DNA from: Enchytraeus crypticus
Taxonomy: Eukaryota > Annelida > Clitellata > Enchytraeida > Enchytraeidae
NCBI GenBank assembly: GCA_905160935.1
Contig: CAJHZI010000481.1
Location: forward strand, 2,310,501-2,374,500
Length of the DNA stretch: 64,000 nucleotides
Direction of reading: 5' to 3'
Shown: positions 56,906 to 64,000 of the stretch, piece by piece
Layout: every line of letters starts with the position of its first letter
Numbering within the stretch: position 1 is the first letter of the stretch
Notes under the pieces: model-generated
What the model saw: the letters and a program-made list of their open reading frames with translations, nothing else
Told to the model about the DNA's origin: nothing
Databases searched by the model: none
Translations under genes and position numbers: made by a program

Positions 56906-58215
56906 TTTGACTACAGATTCCTCAAAAAATAAATGTAAAATTAGGTTTCATTTAAACTGTACATAACTTCCCACGTTCTCGTTATTTCTCGATGGCTTGA
57001 AGTGTGCATCTATTATATTTCGCTTGATAAGTCACAAATGAAGATTAACGCTTAAATATCTTTTAAATCTCTTTAAAAACGGCGATAAACTGTCATTAAA
57101 CGAATAAAGACATGTATTTTTCTGATAATTGCAAAAAAGTACCAGCAGCTCACCAATAGAATGGCTGGGGTAAGGCTTGCTCACTACAGCAACATTAAAA
57201 AATATATTTCTTAATTAAAGTAATTCCTTTTTAAGTACTTCTGATGTTATTAAGAAGCTTAATTTAAATTAGTGAGGCCTCTTAAATATACATGTATTTT
57301 CAAAATCAAAAATCTCGATTTTCTCTTACAACACAACAGTTTCATCTGACAAACTGCATCAATATTCTTTACCTCCTTGCAGAACACGCCTATAAAAACT
57401 AATGATTTTTATTCGAGGCTGTGTAATAGATAACTACGCGGATATGTGAGGTTATTGAGAGATGATATGGACGACCTTGAATTAAGCCTGATATATTTCC
57501 CATCAAGTGGTTTCCATTTTTTTCCATATCTCGAAGGTAGAGATTGTAAATAATTTATTTTGTTGCCGAGCTAAGAAACAATTAGATTTTATAGAGATAG
57601 AATATTTCACCGAGTCTAGGATGTAGCGAAATTTAGAGACAGTTTCGCCGTTCTGTCTCTCTGTGTTTGGGAATTACGTTTCGTCGAATCTCGTTTATGT
57701 AACTGAAAGAGAAAATCACTTCACATTAAAGATTTAGCGTCCCACTACTCAATGCGATGTCTAGTCAAGTGGAATGATACCCGACGTTCCCTTGGTTCGA
57801 TATCAAGTAACATTCACATACTGCCAACCAAATGCCTAATTAAATTGAACATATATCTTACTAAAAATACCTAATAATAATTAGCATATAACTAACCGTA
57901 ATTACCATACAATTAAAATGAAATATCTATGAATATATCGGTCATTAGACATGAGATGTTCTAGGTGCACATTCATAGTAAAAGTCTGCGATCAAGCTGA
58001 CTAGTGCGGAGATCTTCGACAAAACTTTTGCCACATATGCCAAAGACAATATCAACCCATTGAGTAGGCTCTGTCACAGGAAAAACAAACTAGTTTTAAA
58101 ATGCAGTTTAATAGCCTTTCATTTCTGCAAGGTCAGTATATGGATTGATTAGACCGTCAGAAGCACTCTTATAACAAAGCTCACAACAGGGTCACTGCCT
58201 AGCTTTAGAATACTA
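56906..58215. other. Mostly nothing recognised
   Basis: 57955-58135 faintly resembles family C (TTCTAGGTGCACATTCATAG, AAAGTCTGCGATCAAG) but is too decayed to call. Confidence 0.35.
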
Positions 58216-58217
58216 AA

Positions 58218-58300
58218 AGCTGGTTAAGCTAATGTTAACGTCTGTTTTCTCACTCGAAAGAGATGTCAGTGATGAGCGAGCCTATGATTTGAACCCCGCA
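58218..58300 (-). repeat. SINE family A, 5'-truncated
   Basis: Minus strand: GGGGTTCAAATCATAGGCTC, GCTCATCACTGACATCTCTT, TCGAGTGAGAAAACAGACGT. Confidence 0.75.
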
Positions 58301-58301
58301 C

Positions 58302-58333
58302 TATGATGCACTATACCACAATAGTGCATCATA
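58302..58333. repeat. Perfect hairpin at the truncated end of the SINE
   Basis: TATGATGCACTAT and its reverse complement around ACCACA. Confidence 0.85.
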
Positions 58334-58916
58334 AAGAAAAATTAACAATTGTCGTACAACTTTCGCTGAGGAAGTTCTGCTAATTAATTCGTGTCACATT
58401 CTGAACCATACCTTGATACTTTGCAGTTTTACTGGCCTGAAAGTTGGTAGTACGAAAAACAGCAGATGCCTTTTGATTGATTTCTGTTGGAAATTGTTTA
58501 CCGTTCTACTCGGCAGCCCACTGTTGACAATGAGACCGCTTTTGCAGAAGGGCAAGTCTTCTTAAATCGACCCATGGAGATGCAATCGATTCTCGGTATT
58601 TTAATGTTTGTCGAGGCCCATCAATGTCGCTATAATAAACCGATCTTGATGATTATGGCAGCAGCAGGATATGGAGATTTACCATGAGTCCGAGGGATAA
58701 GTGGGAGTGGGGTTTATTGTTTTGTTCTGATTACAAGGATTCATTTGGATGTTATTGTAATGTAACAGCACAATGCGATTTTATTGCTCGATTTTAATCT
58801 GTGGCCGAATATCTAGATGTTATTGCCGATAAGCGTTATGAGTGTAGCGCCCACATGCGCTCGCTTAGGACAAGTATGATAGCATTTAAAAGATTTGCGA
58901 AAAGCTTTCACAATTC
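58334..58916. other. Nothing recognised
   Basis: A 66-residue plus frame (58487-58687) has balanced composition but no motif that I recognise. Confidence 0.3.
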
Positions 58917-58980
58917 TCTCTCTCTCTCTCTCTCTCTTGCTCTATTTCTCTCTCTTTCTATCTCTCGTTCTATTTCTCTC

Positions 58981-59031
<51 letters not shown>

Positions 59032-59075
59032 TTCTCTCTCTCTACCTATCTCACCTTCACTTTATTCTCCTCTCC

Positions 59076-59112
<37 letters not shown>
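58917..59112. repeat. CT microsatellite tract
   Basis: About 195 bp of CT-rich sequence. The long Ser/Leu frames across it are artefacts. Confidence 0.95.
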
Positions 59113-59122
<10 letters not shown>

Positions 59123-59787
59123 CATCATCTCTCTCATCCTTTATGAGCTAAATGAGAAGCTCAAACTGTATTGAACCATAAAACTGTGACTCCATCCCAA
59201 ACTGATTGTCATGCCTGATCCTTGTATAATGAATTTATGACCACTGGGCAAGGAAAGTAATTCTTCTAAATATATTTCAGCTGTTTTCTTTAATATATGC
59301 GTTATAGGACACTTGTAAAACACGTTTAGTATTTCGTGGGTCTGTTTCTCACAATTTCCAATCTCTCTGGGAAAATATTTTGCAGAAGTTTGAATATTTT
59401 AAAAGAGAATTTCTAATCTTTAATCATTTTGCGGCACAAGGATAGGGTTGGTCGAATGACGATATTGAAACTACATTAGTACGTTATGCAGAATAAAACT
59501 TTTAAGATTTTGCAATAATGCAGAAAATTACTGTGCTATCTTCGAAACAGTTCCAGATAAAAGGAACGCGGCCTATAAGAATCTGTTTCATGTGTTCACG
59601 TTCATTAACGTAATCTGACCTCGTACTACTTTTCCTGAAAAATTTCTACGCACCTGCTTTTTACCTAATACACTGTTGTAATCTCATCAACACACAATTC
59701 AGCTACTTATATCGAAATTAGATTCATACAAGAATTGCGCATGAATGCACTCAGCGGCGTAGCGGGGGCTGGCATGGGGTTACCGAA

Positions 59788-60067
59788 ATTCAGAATTACA
59801 AACGATTTTATGATAATGTTTATTTAGATCATTACCAATAATTTTAATAATATAATAAATATCAATAATAATTGTCTTAATAATTATTCTTTGTGCTACT
59901 ATAGAGTAATGCTGTAAGGTAAGTCGAAATTCAGAATTACCAACGATTTTATGATAATGTTCATTTAAATCATTACCAGTAATTTCACAAATACTATAAT
60001 AAATATTAATAATAATTGTCTTAATAATAATTCTCGGTGCGACTATAGAGTTATGTATGCTGCAAGG
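59788..60067. repeat. Tandem duplication, two units of about 137 bp
   Basis: GAAATTCAGAATTAC, ACGATTTTATGATAATGTT, ATCATTACCARTAATTT, ATAATTGTCTTAATAAT and the CTATAGAGTWATG block occur twice head to tail with roughly 85% identity. Confidence 0.9.
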
Positions 60068-60560
60068 TAGTCAACCTCCGCTCAAGATATTGATTAAAAT
60101 ATCTGAAAATGTGTAATAAACCTGAATCGGAGATTTACTGCGACATGTATTGAACAAACATAAAAGAATACAGCGCAAGTGACAGATATTGTTGTGGTAT
60201 GTTTATTGAATTTATAGGATTTTATTCTTTGTTCGTGTTATTTAGAAATCAAGTAAGAAAATAATTTTAGACGAAATGGTCCAGTTTAAAATATTTACAA
60301 GAATTAAGTTCATATAGGTTACTTTTTATAGCGCATGCAAACGGTGTAATTTAATTATTGATTAATTTCTTAATAAATGCTACAATATTATTAGTCAATA
60401 TTATTAGTCAATAAGTGTCAACAATTCTGTAAATATTTAAATCTGCTGAACATAGTTGCTATAAAATATTATAGATAGTGGTTTGAAATAATTAATGTGA
60501 CATAAATGTATGTGACATCATCCTTGTAATTAAAATTAAGTGCGCTAATTAATATGGCCT
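60068..60560. other. Nothing recognised
   Basis: AT-rich, no feature seen. Confidence 0.45.
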
Positions 60561-60652
60561 TGAAATGGCGGTAAAGTTTGGCGGTGAAATTAATTAGCTG
60601 AAATCAATTCTGTTGATAGTGATTAATGTCATGAATATTGATGGATGTATAT

Positions 60653-61482
60653 ACACTGTGTTTTTATAACTGATACTCCTAATTATTTTTGCAATAAAGT
60701 CATAAGGAGTTTACCGATGTCCTTGAAATTTACATTACTTGACCAGCAGCCAATTCTACCAAACGTTGAGAAATTTTGTTCGAATATATTAACCGTTAAA
60801 GTTATAGTTTTGCGAATAGGAGTTGGGTCAGACCAGAAATTTCCAGTACAGGATTACGGGCATGATACGTGCAGCGTAAAATTATCTCCATTAAAATAAT
60901 AGCGAACGCGTAAAATAAAATTTCTGCTAACAATATTTTGAATAGCAATCATTTCTTTTCAAAACGACATAAAATCCATGCTGATATGTTCTTAATTGAC
61001 AAAGTAATTGAACTTTTAATGCACGCATTATGTCCTTAGGCCTACGTGTTCTTGGCGAGTGCTTAGCTGCCGTGAGACGATGAGAGCAACGTACCACTGC
61101 AATGCATGCATTAAAAATGCAATAACTTTGGCAATTAAGAATATATCAACACGTACTTTACGTCGTTTTGAAAAGAAATGCTTGCTTTTCAAAATAGCAT
61201 TAGCAGAAATTTTATGTTACGTGTTCGCTATTATTTTTATCGAGATAGTTTTACGCTGCACGTAACATACCGTAATCCTATACTGGAAATTCCTTATCTG
61301 ACCCCACTCTTATTCGCAAAACTGTAACTTTCACGTTATTTAAGATATTCGAACAAAATTTCTCTGTGTTTGGTAGAATTGGCTGCTGGTCAAGTAATGT
61401 AGATTTCAAGAACATCGGTCAACTCCTTATGAATTTATTGCAAAAATAATTAGGGGTATCTGTTATAAAAAACACAGTGCAT
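60653..61482. mobile_element. Foldback (long hairpin) element, 830 bp
   Basis: The left arm 60653-61031 and the right arm 61099-61482 are reverse complements over about 380 bp at roughly 85-90% identity by eye, around a loop of about 67 bp. Matching blocks include CTAATTATTTTTGCAATAAA, ACTTGACCAGCAGCCAATTC, AGAAATTTTGTTCGAATAT, TTTCTTTTCAAAACGAC and TTTTAATGCA. No transposase or other coding content. It resembles a MITE/foldback element or a long-hairpin RNA locus (inference). The small frames within the arms are shadows. Confidence 0.9.
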
Positions 61483-61544
61483 ATTAATTAATTGTGCAGT
61501 ATAATTAATTTCATGGTGCTAGGATCGATGCTATTAACCTGGTG

Positions 61545-61665
61545 ATGAAATTGGCGATTAATAAAATTAACTGATTGCTAAAAGTATCCGATTTGTGAAA
61601 TTAATCGATAGGCAAAATTAATCCACTGATAAAATTCATCAAGAGGTGAAATTGACTGTAAGCGA
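61545..61665. repeat. Degenerate GGTGAAATTAAT-type tandem repeat
   Basis: Loose units such as GGTGATGAAATTGGCGATTA, GTGAAATTAATCGATAGGC and GAGGTGAAATT. Similar units (GGCGGTGAAATTAATTAGC) lie at 60565-60640 on the other side of the foldback element. Confidence 0.6.
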
Positions 61666-63534
61666 TAACGGCAAAATCTAATTAAATTGACGAGAATCTG
61701 CTTCCAATTATTTCGTAAATAACTTTTAGTCAATTAGTTAAGGATTTGCTAATATTGTATGAAAATAAAAATACACAGATCTGATAAAAGAAGAAATTCA
61801 CATTGTGAATATTTACGAATGAATGCAAAATGAGAAGCATTTATGTGAAACTATTATCCATCAATAAAATTTGTTGTCAACCGAAATAAACAAACTTGCT
61901 AAACAATTCACTCAAGTAGCAGTAAAGTATTTGTATTTACAATATTTCGCAACAGTTTTTTTAAATTATTGCAGTCTTCACTAGCTGCCATAATAAATTT
62001 AAAGAAACACACAGTAACTGATATACTCTCCAGATCGAAATTAGACTATTAAACACATGATAAAATTAATCGTTCATCTATCAAATACACACTAAAATTG
62101 TGCCGTAAATACCATAAATTATTCGTTACCCTGGCAACTAACAACCATAACCCTCACTGGGACAATTAGAGTTAATACAAGTATGATTATGTATATATTT
62201 GCCAATTTATAGATAATAGATATTAGATGAAATATTATTTATAGATATAGGCAGAAATGTTACAGTTGGAGAAATTTTGAGAAAAAAGACTCAAAGACAT
62301 CTGTTCTAGACTATTAGTGCAGATACAACAATAGAGACAACATGTAGTTGTTGCTTTAATGTCTACGTATTATACCGGTTGCTAGTTCAGGTAGCAAACT
62401 TTGCACAGTCTAGCGACCTGCCGAAGCCGCTAAAGGTCATTTAAGCGTCACGGCAAACAAACAAATAAATTAGGAATCAAGGAAAAATTGTGATCTAATT
62501 GCCTCTTATTAGAAAATTAAATGTACTTTGCATTTTTAAATAAAATTCAATGGCATATTCAAAACTACATTAACAGTAACTGTAACAAATGAAGATGTTA
62601 TCGGCGAAAGGTACTTTAGTCGCATACAGAGCTACGGTAATGTTCATATACTTACTTCAATGTTACACAGATAACAAGTAAAATTAAGTTATAAGACAAA
62701 TGCTACCCTCAAATTCAATGCAATCTTGCTGCGCAATCTTATTACTATAGCGCATCACATTAGTACGATAATGCATTACTAATTAAGACTGGTTCTAGTT
62801 AAAAATTTAGGGATTTCACAAAATTGTCAAACAGTTGCTGACACGGTGCCTTTGAGTTCTAAATTTAACTATAAAATTTCCTGAGCGACTCTAATTATAT
62901 TTTTTCCTTAGCGGCACAGAACTGAAAAAAATGTTTTTATCAGAAGATAAATATTGATCGATTGAAGACGACGAATTGAACGTGCCGTGTATTAGATAAT
63001 TCACGTCAGATCGATATTGCGCGAAAACATAATACCAAATCTGTAAGACAATTATTTGCGACGAAATGCAAAACGTGACTCTTTACAAAGAATCTCCCGG
63101 TTCACTGACTGATGATACTCTTGCAATACAATTAATTATTCAATAGACAATATAATCATATATTACATATTATTTTTAACAATCTGCATATTTTTTATGT
63201 GTCATAACTGTCTGTTGAATAATTTATGCAAACGAAATTCATAAATAAATATAGTATCATAAACAATGAACATCATCTATAACACACGGCAAATAGTTTC
63301 TCGCCAACATAATAATTAAAATGGACAGAACAAAAAGGATTGAACACAATAAGGTGTGAGCATTACCTGATCGCATCATAAAATTAAGCACTGGATTAGG
63401 GGTAGGGGAATTGGTAATACAACACAGCAATCATACAGCTTGAATTCTTTCAAATGAAACCGTTTTTGTTGAACATAATACTAAATTGGTTTCATATGTT
63501 AGGCATTATATATAATATATAATATATACAATCC
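61666..63534. other. Nothing recognised
   Basis: AT-rich. The last part is the probable 3' flank of the right-edge gene. Confidence 0.45.
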
Positions 63535-63540
63535 TTTATT
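63535..63540 (-). promoter_or_regulatory. Candidate polyadenylation signal AATAAA
   Basis: Perfect hexamer about 210 bp downstream of the stop of the right-edge exon. It is plausible by position, but such hexamers are frequent in AT-rich DNA. Confidence 0.3.
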
Positions 63541-63751
63541 TTTAAATAAGGCTAAAAGTTCATAGAATGACTTGAAGAAATTAGATAAGTAGGTAATTCG
63601 TGAAAACTGCAATGCTTTTTATAATTTTAAAAAGCCTGTTTTAAATGCATTACTCCGTAGATTATATATTATAGACTATTCTCAAATCCCCCAACCTCCA
63701 ATAATCCAAATAAGTAAATAATTAATTAATTTTAATAATTAATTAATTAAA

Positions 63752-64000
63752 TTAGTCCTCAGCAGAAGCATTCTGGTCCATACCAGGAAATATGGAATTC
63801 ATCGTTCCACCGTACCTATCCGTGGGAAAGAGCAAACTGCCATGGTGGCTGCTTGGCATGGATTTATTTACGGCCTCTGTCTTCAACAAAAGTCCAAATA
63901 TTGTGAAACCTATGGCGGCTAATACTAGAACACTGAGTATTATTATGACAGTCACGTATTGACTGGCGGTTAGATCGACATTGTCTGATAGGGTGTCTAG
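63752..64000 (-). CDS. 3' coding exon of an unidentified membrane protein, cut by the window edge
   Basis: The frame is open from the right edge of the window to TAA/TAG at its left end, giving 82 residues. Residues 1-15 are polar (LDTLSDNVDLTASQY), followed by one strong hydrophobic segment (VTVIIILSVLVLAAIGFTIF and GLLL), then a 41-residue tail starting K-T-E-A-V-N-K and ending D-Q-N-A-S-A-E-D. This looks like the last membrane pass and cytoplasmic tail of a larger protein, type I single-pass or the last helix of a multi-pass protein. Base composition is clearly less AT-rich than the flanks, which supports coding. An AATAAA signal lies about 210 bp downstream at 63540-63535 on this strand. 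The family was not recognised. The GTG inside the frame is not a credible start. Confidence 0.55.
   Translation of the reverse strand, partial: LDTLSDNVDLTASQYVTVIIILSVLVLAAIGFTIFGLLLKTEAVNKSMPSSHHGSLLFPTDRYGGTMNSIFPGMDQNASAED

Noticed and set aside
60645-61265. Two frames (84 and 68 residues) in opposite arms of the foldback element
   Set aside because: They lie in the inverted arms but do not correspond to each other in frame, and have no recognisable motif.

Overview
The window is metazoan nuclear DNA: AT-rich, intron-rich and full of microsatellites, minisatellites, SINEs and decayed LINE pieces. Nothing prokaryotic was seen. The one confidently readable gene is a rhodopsin-class neuropeptide receptor of the galanin / allatostatin-A (buccalin) type. 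Its spiralian-like features (mollusc, annelid, brachiopod, bryozoan or similar) suggest the host group, but the phylum is an inference and not fixed by the sequence.

Layout. The receptor gene is on the minus strand and fills positions 30202 down to 2006 in three coding exons (29995-30202, 8339-8597, 2006-2801). The exons join at consensus GT/AG sites with matching phases into one uninterrupted 420-residue seven-transmembrane protein. Intron 1 is about 21.4 kb and intron 2 about 5.5 kb. Both are packed with repeats. From 30.2 kb to 63.75 kb no gene is recognised. At the right edge (63752-64000, minus) lies the 3' coding exon of a second gene, giving a transmembrane segment and a short tail of an unidentified membrane protein.

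Repeats. At least six dispersed families can be defined inside the window: (A) a SINE whose head matches tRNA-Arg, about ten copies; (B) a 230-bp tRNA-like SINE, three copies; (C) and (F) two families that share a 3' end; (D) a short family ending in an AAACGGACGTTAAAC tail followed by (ATT)n; and (E) a SINE whose head is 5S rRNA, three copies. Two LINE lineages are visible. One has a YLDD reverse transcriptase and a C-terminal Cys/His plus nuclease-like domain (19.16-21.45 kb, with a truncated sister at 37.4 kb and a diverged relative at 43 kb), and the first two copies are bounded on both sides by (ATT)n. The other is seen only as a C-terminal tail at 53 kb. No LTR, retroviral or Polinton-like element was recognised.

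The structures most worth a second look are an 830-bp foldback element with about 380-bp arms (60653-61482), a nearly perfect 0.5-kb inverted repeat 2 kb apart (15825-16320 / 18308-18802), the 5S-derived SINE family, the microsatellite-bounded LINE, and a receptor that replaces the E/DRY motif with L-R-V.
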